Assembly: GCA_902625715.1 (NCBI GenBank)
Contig: CACOCP010000002.1
Span: forward strand, 123,105-187,104
Direction of reading: 5' to 3'
DNA: 64,000 nt
DNA from: an uncultured Pelagibacteraceae bacterium
Lineage (GTDB): Bacteria; Pseudomonadota; Alphaproteobacteria; Pelagibacterales; Pelagibacteraceae
Shown in pieces: positions 30,203 through 38,434 of the stretch (its first letter is position 1; each line of letters begins with the position of its first letter). The position numbers were made by a program, and so were the translations under genes. The notes beneath the pieces were generated by a model, which did no database searches, was not told the origin of the DNA, and was given only the letters and a program-made list of their open reading frames with translations.

Positions 30203-31528
30203 ATGCCGAACCAGATAAAAATATTTAATAAAATTAAATCATTCAATAAAACGATAGAAATAACATCGGATAAAAGTCTATCAATAAGAGCGATTTTATT
30301 AGCAAGCCAAGCAATTGGTGTTTCTACAATATCAAATTTACTGGAATCCGAAGATGTATTAAATACAATTAAATCCATAAGAAAACTTGGAATAAAATGC
30401 AAAAAAATAGGTAATAAATATAAAATTCTTGGTTATGGATTAAATGGTTTTGAAATAAAAAAAAATACAACAATCGATGCAGGAAATTCAGGAACATTAG
30501 CACGATTAATATTAGGTTTGTTAGTTAAATCAGAAAAAACTGTAAGAATTATTGGAGATAAGAGTCTATCAAAGAGAGATTTTTCAAGAGTTACTGAACC
30601 ATTAAAAAAATTTGGAACAAATATAAAGTCAAAAAAAAACTCATTACCAGTTGAAATATTAGGCACTGACTTTTTAAGGCCAATAAATTATTTTGAAAAA
30701 AGAGGTAGTGCACAGTGTAAAAGCGCTATAATGCTTGCAGCTCTTAACACCCCTGGAACTACAATTATTAAAGCAAGGAAATCAAGGAACCATACAGAAC
30801 TTTTATTTAAATATTTAAAATTACCTATTAAAATAAAATCAAATAAAGATTTTGATTTTATAGAAGTCGCTGGACTTAAACAGTTTAACGCTTTTAATTA
30901 TCTAGTACCAGGAGATATTAGTTCAAGTGCTTTCTTTATAGTATTAACAGTTCTATCAAAAAATTCAAAAATTAGAATTAAAAATATAAATATCAATAAA
31001 AGTAGAACTGGAATAATAACAATTTTAAGAAAAATGAATTGTAAAATTAGTTTAAAAAATAAAAAAATTTATAAAGGAGAGGAAACATCAGATATATTGG
31101 TTGAAAGTTCAAAAAATATTAAAGCATTCAGTTGCCCTCCATCTTTAAATAGTTCGGCAATAGATGAGTTTTTGGTGATTTTTTTAATAGCAGCAAAAGC
31201 AAAAGGTATATCTAGTTTTAAAAATTTAGGAGAGTTAAATAAAAAGGAAAGTCCAAGATTAGATATTGCTGTAAGTTTTCTAAAGAATATTGGAATAAAA
31301 GTGGAAAGAAAAAAGGATAATATTAAAATATTTGGTAATCCAAATCTAAAGCTAACTAAAAATATTTACATTAAAAATTATTTTAAAGATCATAGAGTTT
31401 TTATGATGTCTTGTATTGCTGCATTATCCTTTGGCGGTAAATGGGAAATAAATGACAAGGATTCAATTAAAACATCATTTCCAATATTCCTTAAAATTTT
31501 AAAGAAATTAGGAGCAAAAATAAATTGA
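30203..31528 (+). CDS. aroA: 3-phosphoshikimate 1-carboxyvinyltransferase (EPSP synthase)
   Basis: Adds enolpyruvyl from PEP to shikimate-3-phosphate. The 441-residue protein has TSDKSLSIRAILLASQAIG (shikimate and phosphate binding), AGNSGTLARLILGLL (the LxGNAGTxxR-equivalent), and PGDISSSAFFIV. It starts the conserved alphaproteobacterial block aroA-cmk-rpsA-ihfB. The stop TGA overlaps the cmk start (TTGA). Confidence 0.96.
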   Translation: MPNQIKIFNKIKSFNKTIEITSDKSLSIRAILLASQAIGVSTISNLLESEDVLNTIKSIRKLGIKCKKIGNKYKILGYGLNGFEIKKNTTIDAGNSGTLARLILGLLVKSEKTVRIIGDKSLSKRDFSRVTEPLKKFGTNIKSKKNSLPVEILGTDFLRPINYFEKRGSAQCKSAIMLAALNTPGTTIIKARKSRNHTELLFKYLKLPIKIKSNKDFDFIEVAGLKQFNAFNYLVPGDISSSAFFIVLTVLSKNSKIRIKNININKSRTGIITILRKMNCKISLKNKKIYKGEETSDILVESSKNIKAFSCPPSLNSSAIDEFLVIFLIAAKAKGISSFKNLGELNKKESPRLDIAVSFLKNIGIKVERKKDNIKIFGNPNLKLTKNIYIKNYFKDHRVFMMSCIAALSFGGKWEINDKDSIKTSFPIFLKILKKLGAKIN

Positions 31529-32190
31529 AAAAAATTAACAAAAAAGTTGAATTTAAAATTGCCGTAGACGGAAGTAGCGCTTCAGGAAAAACAACTGGTG
31601 GTAAACTAATTGCAAAAAAATTAAAGATGAAATTCCTTTCAAGTGGTGCTCTGTATAGATTTTGTGCCTTTAAAACTTTAGAAAATAAAAATACACACAA
31701 TGTAAAATTTATTAACAAAATTACTAATTCAATTACTTTAAAAAAATTACAAAATAAAAAGCTCTATAGCCCTGAAGTAGCAAAATTGTCATCCATAATT
31801 GCAAAAAAACCTTATGTCAGAAAAGCTCTAAAAGTTTTTCAAAAAAATTTTATTAAAAAATCTAAATTAGTTATTGTTGAAGGAAGAGATATAGGTTCAA
31901 AAATAATGCCAAATGCTGACCTAAAGCTTTTCTTTACTTGTTCTACAAAAGAAAAAGCAAAAAGAAGACTTAAAGATTTTAAAAATCTAAATAAAAATAT
32001 ATCTTTAAAAAAAGTTGAAAAAGCCTTGATTCAAAGGGATAAAGAAGACAGTAAAAGAAAAATAAGTCCCTTGATTATGACAAAAAATGCTGTATTAGTC
32101 GACACCACTAAATTAACAATTAAGCAAATGGAGGCAAAACTTACAAATTTAGTGAAGAAGTCGATTAAAAAAAAATATGGAAATTTATAA
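31525..32190 (+). CDS. cmk: Cytidylate kinase
   Basis: Phosphorylates CMP and dCMP. The 221-residue protein uses a TTG start at 31525 within the TTGA overlapping the aroA stop; no ATG lies nearby in frame before the P-loop. Motifs are the P-loop VDGSSASGKTTGG, FLSSGALYR and VEGRDIGSKIMPNADLKLFF. It overlaps rpsA by 14 nt. The order cmk-rpsA is conserved in many bacteria. Confidence 0.95.
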   Translation: MKKINKKVEFKIAVDGSSASGKTTGGKLIAKKLKMKFLSSGALYRFCAFKTLENKNTHNVKFINKITNSITLKKLQNKKLYSPEVAKLSSIIAKKPYVRKALKVFQKNFIKKSKLVIVEGRDIGSKIMPNADLKLFFTCSTKEKAKRRLKDFKNLNKNISLKKVEKALIQRDKEDSKRKISPLIMTKNAVLVDTTKLTIKQMEAKLTNLVKKSIKKKYGNL

Positions 32191-33907
32191 AGATCTTAGC
32201 TCACCAGCATCGCAGCAATTCGAAAAGTTACTTAACAGCCAGTTATCAAAAAACAAAATAGAAGAAGGCAAAATTATTGAAGGTAAAATCACTAAGATTA
32301 CTGACAAATACGTGTTTTTATTCATACCTGGTCTGAAAAGTGAGCCTGTTATTGATATCAATGAAATGAAAATGATTGGCATGCAGGATAAAGTTGTAGA
32401 AGGTGCAACTGTATCTGTTCTTCTTGAAAAAATTGAGGATAAAAATGGTGATGTAGTAGTTTCTGCTCAAAAAGCACAAAAGATTAAAGGTTGGTATGAG
32501 TTAGAAAAGGCATACGAAGATAACCAATCTATCAATGGAAAAATAACTTCTAAATGTAAAGGTGGGGTTATAGTAGAACACATTGAGACTGGTTCTTTAA
32601 TGTTCTGTCCTGGTTCACAAATTTCAGATAAACCAATGAAAAGCATAGATCACTTAATTGGTGTCGAACAAAAATTTGCGATTATAAAATTAGATAAAGT
32701 AAGAGGAAATGCATGTGTATCCAGAAGACAAATAGTTTCCTCTCATAAAAAAGAGGATAAAGCTAAAATCATAGAAAAATTCAAAGTAGGCGACATTATT
32801 AAAGATGCTGTAGTTAAAGGATACTCTTCTTTCGGATGTTTTTTTGAAGTTAATAATGAGATTGATGTATTGGTTCACCTTCAAGAAATTTCTTATTCAA
32901 GAGTAAATCACCCAGACGAAATATTTAATATTGGTGAAAAACATGACTTAAAAGTTATTTCAATAGACATGGAAAAACTTCAAATTGGTTGTTCAATTAA
33001 ACAGTTGTCTCCAGATCCTTTTGAACATATTTCGAATTATGAAATCGGAAAACCTTATAAAGTTAAAGTGGTTAAAATAACAGATTATGGCTGTTTTTGC
33101 GAGCTAGAACCAGGTCTTAGCACATTATTACATAGTAGTGAGATTAGTTGGACTAAGAAGAATATTTCACCTAAAAAATTATTTAGAGTTGGTGATCAGA
33201 TTGATTGTGTGATTACTGAAATTGATAAAGATAAAAGAAGAGTTGCAATTTCTCATAGATTAACAAATGAAAATCCATATACAACTTTGGAAAATAAATA
33301 TCCAGTTGGTTCAGATATAGATGGAGTTGTTACGAGTGCAAATGAATATGCTCTTTATGTAAAACTTGGAGATTTTGATATTGACGGTTTCTTACACTCA
33401 AATGATCTTTCTTATTCAGGTAAACCTGAAGATGAATTAAAGAAACATAAAAAAGGTGAAAAATTAAAAGTAAGAGTTTTAGAGATTAAAAAAGAGGAAC
33501 AAAAAGTAAGGGTTGGGTTAAAACAATTAGAGAAAGACCCATTTGATTTCTTTAAAGGAAAAAAAGTTAATGATATCATAACTGTTCAAGTTGTATCATC
33601 TGATAGCAAAGGCTTAATGGTAAAACCTGAGGGTTGTGATTTAGAATTCTTAATCAAAAAATCTCAAATCGCAGTAAGTGCTGCTGATGCAAGACCTTCA
33701 AGATTTGTAGGTGGCGAAAGAATAGATTCTGCAATTTCAGAAATAAGTTTTGATAAAAGAAAAGTTAATTTAAGTATTAAATTACTTGAAGAGCTTCAAA
33801 ACAAAGAAGCTGTTGACAAATTTAGCTCACCACTTTCAGGTAAGAATTTACCATTTTCTTCGCTTTCTGATAAATTAGATGATAAAAAGAAAAAGAAAAC
33901 TGAATAA
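32177..33907 (+). CDS. rpsA: 30S ribosomal protein S1
   Basis: Large RNA-binding ribosomal protein that helps recruit mRNA, important where Shine-Dalgarno sites are weak. The 576 residues contain about six S1 repeats; clear ones show GVIVEHIETGSLMFCPGSQ, GCFFEVNNEIDVLVHLQEIS, CFCELEPGLSTLLHSSEISW and YVKLGDFDIDGFLHSNDLSY. Length is normal. It begins inside the end of cmk and is followed by ihfB after 8 nt. Confidence 0.97.
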   Translation: MEIYKDLSSPASQQFEKLLNSQLSKNKIEEGKIIEGKITKITDKYVFLFIPGLKSEPVIDINEMKMIGMQDKVVEGATVSVLLEKIEDKNGDVVVSAQKAQKIKGWYELEKAYEDNQSINGKITSKCKGGVIVEHIETGSLMFCPGSQISDKPMKSIDHLIGVEQKFAIIKLDKVRGNACVSRRQIVSSHKKEDKAKIIEKFKVGDIIKDAVVKGYSSFGCFFEVNNEIDVLVHLQEISYSRVNHPDEIFNIGEKHDLKVISIDMEKLQIGCSIKQLSPDPFEHISNYEIGKPYKVKVVKITDYGCFCELEPGLSTLLHSSEISWTKKNISPKKLFRVGDQIDCVITEIDKDKRRVAISHRLTNENPYTTLENKYPVGSDIDGVVTSANEYALYVKLGDFDIDGFLHSNDLSYSGKPEDELKKHKKGEKLKVRVLEIKKEEQKVRVGLKQLEKDPFDFFKGKKVNDIITVQVVSSDSKGLMVKPEGCDLEFLIKKSQIAVSAADARPSRFVGGERIDSAISEISFDKRKVNLSIKLLEELQNKEAVDKFSSPLSGKNLPFSSLSDKLDDKKKKKTE

Positions 33908-33915
33908 AAACTAAA

Positions 33916-34203
33916 TTGTCATTAGTAAAATCAGATTTAATAAGAGAACTCGCCGACAACTACCCAAATTTTCTTAGGAAAGATTTAACCAAGTTAGTTA
34001 ATATAATTCTTTATGAAGTGCAAGAATCATTAAAGCGTGGGGAAAGAGTTGAATTAAGAGATATTTTTACTTTAGATCCTAGGTTACAAAAAGAAGGTAT
34101 AAGACGAAATCCGAAAACTGGTGCGAAAGTATTTGTCAAAGAAAAAAAGAGTATTTTATTTAAAATGTCAAAAGAATGGTCCAACAAAATAAATGAAGAA
34201 TAA
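33916..34203 (+). CDS. ihfB: Integration host factor beta-like / HU-family DNA-binding protein
   Basis: The 95-residue protein is of the bacterial HU/IHF family and bends DNA. It starts at TTG 33916 (MSLVKSDLIRELADNYP). The gene follows rpsA, the standard ihfB position. Helices 1-2 and the arm motif RRNPKTG are kept. The usual turn GFG[AS]F before the arm is replaced by DIFTL, an unusual change in a near-invariant segment. It is probably still a DNA bender, but surface or partner contacts may differ. The stop overlaps the pyrF start by 11 nt. Confidence 0.85.
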   Translation: MSLVKSDLIRELADNYPNFLRKDLTKLVNIILYEVQESLKRGERVELRDIFTLDPRLQKEGIRRNPKTGAKVFVKEKKSILFKMSKEWSNKINEE

Positions 34204-34861
34204 GATATTTATAGCTTGTGACACTACAAATACAAATAAAATTAAAGAAATAATTAATAAAACTCAAAATTCTAAATTAAAAATTGGGTACAAATTTGGT
34301 CTTGAATTTTTAAATTCAAAAAATGGAAGAACTTTTATTTCAAAAATAAAAAATAAAACTGTTTTTGCTGACTTGAAACTTCACGATATCCCAAATACCT
34401 GTGCGTCTACAATTAAAGCAATAAAAGATTTAAAAGTTGATTATTTAACAATGCATATAAGTTCAGGTTTAGATGCACTTAGAGCTGCCAAAAAAGTATC
34501 AGGTAAAATAAAATTAATTGGTGTAACAATTTTAACTTCATTAGATAATAAGGCTTTGAAAGAAATTGGTTTTGATGAGGATGTTAAAAAAATAGTACAT
34601 CATCAAGCAATATTAGCAAGTAAAGCTAAACTTGATGCCATAGTATGTAGTGCTCAAGAAGTAAAAATAGTAAAAAAAGTATTTAAAAATGAAATAATAA
34701 CTCCTGGGATAAGATTTAGTTCAAATACAAATGATCAAAAAAGAACTTTGACCCCAAAACAAGCATTTAAAAATGGGAGTGATTGGCTAGTTATAGGAAG
34801 ACCCATCACAAAAGGAGATATTAAAAAAAATATCCAAACATTAATAAAACACTTAAATTAA
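34193..34861 (+). CDS. pyrF: Orotidine 5'-phosphate decarboxylase
   Basis: Decarboxylates OMP to UMP. The 222-residue protein has the catalytic motif FADLKLHDIPNT (D-x-K-xx-D, about residues 60-70) and the phosphate-binding VIGRPI near the C-terminus. Both are canonical, in contrast to the trp genes that follow. It is one nucleotide from trpF. Confidence 0.95.
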   Translation: MKNKIFIACDTTNTNKIKEIINKTQNSKLKIGYKFGLEFLNSKNGRTFISKIKNKTVFADLKLHDIPNTCASTIKAIKDLKVDYLTMHISSGLDALRAAKKVSGKIKLIGVTILTSLDNKALKEIGFDEDVKKIVHHQAILASKAKLDAIVCSAQEVKIVKKVFKNEIITPGIRFSSNTNDQKRTLTPKQAFKNGSDWLVIGRPITKGDIKKNIQTLIKHLN

Positions 34862-34862
34862 A

Positions 34863-35486
34863 ATGGATGCAAAGATTTGTGGTGTCAAAGATCCAAAAAC
34901 TTTAGATTATATAATTAATCATAATTACCCTCCAAAGTTTATTGGATTTATCGCTAATTACCCAAAATCAAAAAGGTATTTAGAATTTAATCAACTAAAA
35001 AAAATTTTAAATGTTGATAAAAAAAATATCAATTTTGTTTGTGTGTTAGTGGAACCTGATGACGAGACACTTGAGAAAATAAATAAGTTAAGTTTTGATT
35101 ATCTCCAACTCTATAAAGTTTCACCAGATAGGACAAAAAAAATAAAAGAATTTTTTAATATAAAAATAATTACTGCTCTTACAATAGAAGATTTTAATGA
35201 TGTTTTGATTTATAAACAATATGAGAAAATTTCAGATATAATTTTATTTGATAGTAAAGGTTATGAAAAATCTGTTGGTTTTGATCATGAACTGCTAAAT
35301 GAAGTGCCTGCATCAATAAATAAAATGTTAGCTGGTAACATTAAGTATAATGATAAACTTGATAAATATATTAAAATAACAGATATTATTGATATTTCAG
35401 GAAGCTTGGAAACCTTTGGGGAAAAAGATATTTCTAAAATTAATATTTTTTTAAATAACGTAAAAAAATTAAATGATGAAACTTAA
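34863..35486 (+). CDS. trpF: Divergent phosphoribosylanthranilate isomerase
   Basis: TrpF performs the Amadori rearrangement of PRA in tryptophan synthesis. The 207-residue TIM barrel keeps the catalytic Cys (C6 in KICGV) and Asp (D130 in ILFDSKG). Other usual motifs are altered. The segment FDAKPP...PGGNG..FDW is shortened by about seven residues to FDSKGYEKSVGFDHELL. LSGGL is LAGNI, QLHG is QLYK, and VDVSSGVE is IDISGSLE. Position before trpB-trpA fits trpF. Function as TrpF is likely by context, but substrate phosphate contacts look changed. Confidence 0.8.
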   Translation: MDAKICGVKDPKTLDYIINHNYPPKFIGFIANYPKSKRYLEFNQLKKILNVDKKNINFVCVLVEPDDETLEKINKLSFDYLQLYKVSPDRTKKIKEFFNIKIITALTIEDFNDVLIYKQYEKISDIILFDSKGYEKSVGFDHELLNEVPASINKMLAGNIKYNDKLDKYIKITDIIDISGSLETFGEKDISKINIFLNNVKKLNDET

Positions 35487-36708
35487 AAAAAAAATTCCAC
35501 TTATCGATCAACATGATAAATTTGGTTTCTGGGGCGGTAAATTTGGTGGAAGTTATATCCCTGAGACATTAAAGAAACCTGTAGATGATCTTACAAAAGA
35601 ATTCTCTAAATTAAGAAAAAATAAAAACTTCATAAAAAAAAGGGACTTTTATTTCAATAATTACATTGGTGCACCTACTCGTTTTATTAAATTAAAAAAT
35701 CTCTCTACGCATCTAAGTGGTGCTCAAATTTGGGCTAAAGTAGTTTCTGACGCAAATGGTGGTGCTCACAAAATATATAATGCTACTGTTCACGCTTTAC
35801 TTTGTAGAAGTATGGGAAAAAAATACATTGTTGGTGATACTGGAGCAGGATACGCAGGTAAGATGTTAAGCATGGCTGCAAAAAAATTTGGACTTAAATG
35901 TAAAATATTTATGGGGGCTAAAGACATTAAACGTCAAAAGCCAAATTGTGATGCCATGATAAAAAATGGTGCTGAGATTGTTCCAGTTAAAACAGGGAGT
36001 CAAACTTTAGTGGATGCAGTTAGTGAATGTATGAGATACTGGGTATCAAATTGTGATACTACTCATATGTGTGTAGGTTCTACAGTTGGTCCAAATATAT
36101 TTGTAAAAATTTGTGGCTGGAGCACAGCACAAATTTCAAGAGAATTAAAAAAACAAATAAAAATTCAATTTAAAAAAATCCCAAAAAAAATTAAATTGAT
36201 TAATTGTGTTGGTGGTGGGAGTTCAGCTTATGGATTCTGGAGCGAATTTATCGATTTTCCTAAGTCTCAAATTGAATTAATAGGGGTTGAAGCAGGAGGT
36301 CCTAAAAACTCAAAATTACATGCAGCTCCATTAAGCAGAGGTGCAAAATTAGGAGTGCTGCATGGAGCAGCCTCATACGTTTGTCAAAATAATGAGGGAC
36401 AAATAAATGAGACAGAATCGATAAGCGCTGGATTGGATTATCCTGGGGTAAGTCCAATACATTGTTTTCTAAAAGATACAAAAAGAGCAAGATACACATA
36501 TGCAACAGATGAGGATGCATTGAATGCTTATAAACTTGTAACAAAATTCGAAAAACTTAATCCAAGTTTAGAGCCTAGTCACGCATTTGCAGAAGCAATC
36601 AGGATTGCCCCAAGATTAAATAAAGATACAGTCATAATTGTAAATTCATGTGGGGATGCCAAAAAAGATAGAGATATTTTAAAAAAAAGATTGGGAAGAA
36701 TAACATGA
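35473..36708 (+). CDS. trpB: Divergent tryptophan synthase beta chain-like PLP enzyme
   Basis: TrpB joins indole and serine using PLP. The 411-residue protein keeps GGKFGGSYIPETL at the start, the PLP lysine K100 (GGAHKIYN), GGGS (247-250), LDYPGV and LEPSHA. Unusual: the catalytic Glu of ETGAGQHG is Asp (D122 in GDTGAGYAG, 122-129), with Gln-His of the serine-carboxylate loop replaced by Tyr-Ala. KREDLNHTGAHK has become KVVSDANGGAHK. The GPHPYP segment is GPNIFV, and NMCGRGDKD is NSCGDAKKD. It lies between trpF (14-nt overlap) and trpA (4-nt overlap). It could be a fast-evolving TrpB or one with altered substrate. Confidence 0.85.
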   Translation: MMKLKKKIPLIDQHDKFGFWGGKFGGSYIPETLKKPVDDLTKEFSKLRKNKNFIKKRDFYFNNYIGAPTRFIKLKNLSTHLSGAQIWAKVVSDANGGAHKIYNATVHALLCRSMGKKYIVGDTGAGYAGKMLSMAAKKFGLKCKIFMGAKDIKRQKPNCDAMIKNGAEIVPVKTGSQTLVDAVSECMRYWVSNCDTTHMCVGSTVGPNIFVKICGWSTAQISRELKKQIKIQFKKIPKKIKLINCVGGGSSAYGFWSEFIDFPKSQIELIGVEAGGPKNSKLHAAPLSRGAKLGVLHGAASYVCQNNEGQINETESISAGLDYPGVSPIHCFLKDTKRARYTYATDEDALNAYKLVTKFEKLNPSLEPSHAFAEAIRIAPRLNKDTVIIVNSCGDAKKDRDILKKRLGRIT

Positions 36709-37505
36709 TTAACCCAATAAACTTTGCCTTTAAAAATGCAAAAGAAAAAAAAAGACCAGCTTTATTAACCTATACCGTAGCAGGCGATAACACTAAAAAA
36801 AAATCTTTAGAAATATTAAAATCAATTTCAAAGGATGTTGATATTTGTGAAATTGGATTTCCTCACAACACGCCCATAGCTGATGGAGGCCAAATTCAGA
36901 CAAGTGCATATAGAGCACTGAAAAATGGATTAAAAATTTCCGATGTATTTCAGATAGTGAAAAACTTTAAAAAATCAAAAAATTCAAAACCCGTAATATT
37001 GATGGGTTATTATAATATGATTTATCAATATGGGGAAAATAATTTTATAAAAAAATGTAAAAGTTCTGGAGTAAATGGATTAATTGTTGTTGATTTACCT
37101 TGGCCAGAAAATAAAGGATTTGCAAAAAAGTGTAAATCTAAGGCTATTAGCTTTGTTCAATTACTGTCTCCTACTACATCTAAAGAAAGACTAAAAAACA
37201 TAATAAAAGATTCTCATGATATGATTTACTATATAAGCATGTTATCAACTACGGGAGGGAGGCTGAAAGTATCTCCAAAACAAATTTTAAATAATTATAA
37301 TAGAATAAAAAAAATTGATCCAAAAAAGAATTGTGTAATTGGCTTTGGAATAACTGAAAAAACTATTTCCAAGCTAAGATCTGCTGACGGATTGGTGGTT
37401 GGAAGTGCTATTTGCAAAGAAATAACAAGGAGTTTAAACAATAGACAAAATCCTGTCACAAATGTAAGTAAAGTGGTGGCTAAATTAAGAAATAAAATTT
37501 CATGA
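36705..37505 (+). CDS. trpA: Divergent tryptophan synthase alpha chain
   Basis: TrpA splits indole-3-glycerol phosphate to indole and glyceraldehyde-3-phosphate. The 266-residue TIM barrel keeps the catalytic E49 (CEIGFP) and D60 (IADGG) and the phosphate motifs GFGI and GSAI. Altered: the near-invariant PF[ST]DPxADGP is PHNTPIADGG (53-62). The mobile loop 6 sequence normally ending GVTG or GITG is STTGG (181-185). LPPEE is LPWPEN. It overlaps trpB and accD by 4 nt each. The changes parallel those in TrpB and TrpF, so the pair may have co-evolved. Confidence 0.85.
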   Translation: MINPINFAFKNAKEKKRPALLTYTVAGDNTKKKSLEILKSISKDVDICEIGFPHNTPIADGGQIQTSAYRALKNGLKISDVFQIVKNFKKSKNSKPVILMGYYNMIYQYGENNFIKKCKSSGVNGLIVVDLPWPENKGFAKKCKSKAISFVQLLSPTTSKERLKNIIKDSHDMIYYISMLSTTGGRLKVSPKQILNNYNRIKKIDPKKNCVIGFGITEKTISKLRSADGLVVGSAICKEITRSLNNRQNPVTNVSKVVAKLRNKIS

Positions 37506-38434
37506 ACTGGTTAACAAAAGCAATTAAATTTGGTGAAAAAATAAAAAAGGTTTTAAAGAAAAGACCTTCAAAAGAAGATATTGAGAATTCAGATTGGACA
37601 AGTTGTTGCAAAGGTCCTGTTTTAAAAAAAGAACTTGAAGATAATTTATGGGTATGTGGTTCTTGTGGTAAACACCATCGAATAAGTTGTAGACAAAGAT
37701 TTGATATTTTATTTGGTAAAAATGCTTATGAAATTCTTGAAACCCCTATACCAGCTGAAGATCCTTTAAATTGGGTCGATACAAAATCTTATAAAGATAG
37801 GTTAAAAGCCGCTAGAAAGAAAACTAATCAAAACTGTGCTGTAATGATTGCAAGAGGAAAAATTGATGGAATTGAAATCACAGCAGGCGCGATTAATTTT
37901 GATTTTATCGGTGGATCAGTGGGTGCAGCGGAGGGAGAAGCTATTATTTATGGTGTTCAACATGCAATAGACAATCAAACTCCATATGTTTTCTTTCCAT
38001 GTGGGGGTGGCCAAAGAATGTTCGAGTCGCCTATTGCACTTGCAAATATGACTAGAACAACTTTAGCAATTAATGAATTAAAGAAAAATAATTTACCTTA
38101 CTTAGTTTGTTTTACTGATCCAACTGCAGGAGGTATCACAGCATCATTTGCAATGTTGGGTGATATTCATTTTGCTGAACCTGGATGCTTGATTGCATTT
38201 GCTGGTAAAAGAGTAATTCAAGCAACAGTTAAAGAGGAATTGAGCGCAGACTTTCAAACGTCAGAGTTCGTCGAAAAACATGGATTTGTTGACAGAGTTA
38301 TTCAAAGGAAAGACATAAAAAAAGAAATCAGCACCCTTTTATCAATATTGCTTAAGAGAGAAACTGAGTTAAATTCAGAAAAATTAAATGACTCTTCAGA
38401 CAATATTGAACCGCTTACAAAAGCTGCATCCTAA
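37502..38434 (+). CDS. accD: Acetyl-CoA carboxylase carboxyltransferase subunit beta (atypical motifs)
   Basis: AccD forms the carboxyltransferase with AccA (14658-15764). The 310-residue protein has an N-terminal zinc-ribbon region and a crotonase fold (IGGSVGAAEGEAII, DPTAGGITASFAMLGD). Unusual: the first zinc knuckle, normally CPxC, is C35-C36 (SCCKG), while the second C52-x2-C55 is intact. The normally conserved SGGARMQEG at the active site reads GGGQRMFES (168-176). The gene follows trpA, a common alphaproteobacterial order. It may be a lineage-specific variant. Its 3' end overlaps folC by 47 nt. Confidence 0.9.
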   Translation: MNWLTKAIKFGEKIKKVLKKRPSKEDIENSDWTSCCKGPVLKKELEDNLWVCGSCGKHHRISCRQRFDILFGKNAYEILETPIPAEDPLNWVDTKSYKDRLKAARKKTNQNCAVMIARGKIDGIEITAGAINFDFIGGSVGAAEGEAIIYGVQHAIDNQTPYVFFPCGGGQRMFESPIALANMTRTTLAINELKKNNLPYLVCFTDPTAGGITASFAMLGDIHFAEPGCLIAFAGKRVIQATVKEELSADFQTSEFVEKHGFVDRVIQRKDIKKEISTLLSILLKRETELNSEKLNDSSDNIEPLTKAAS

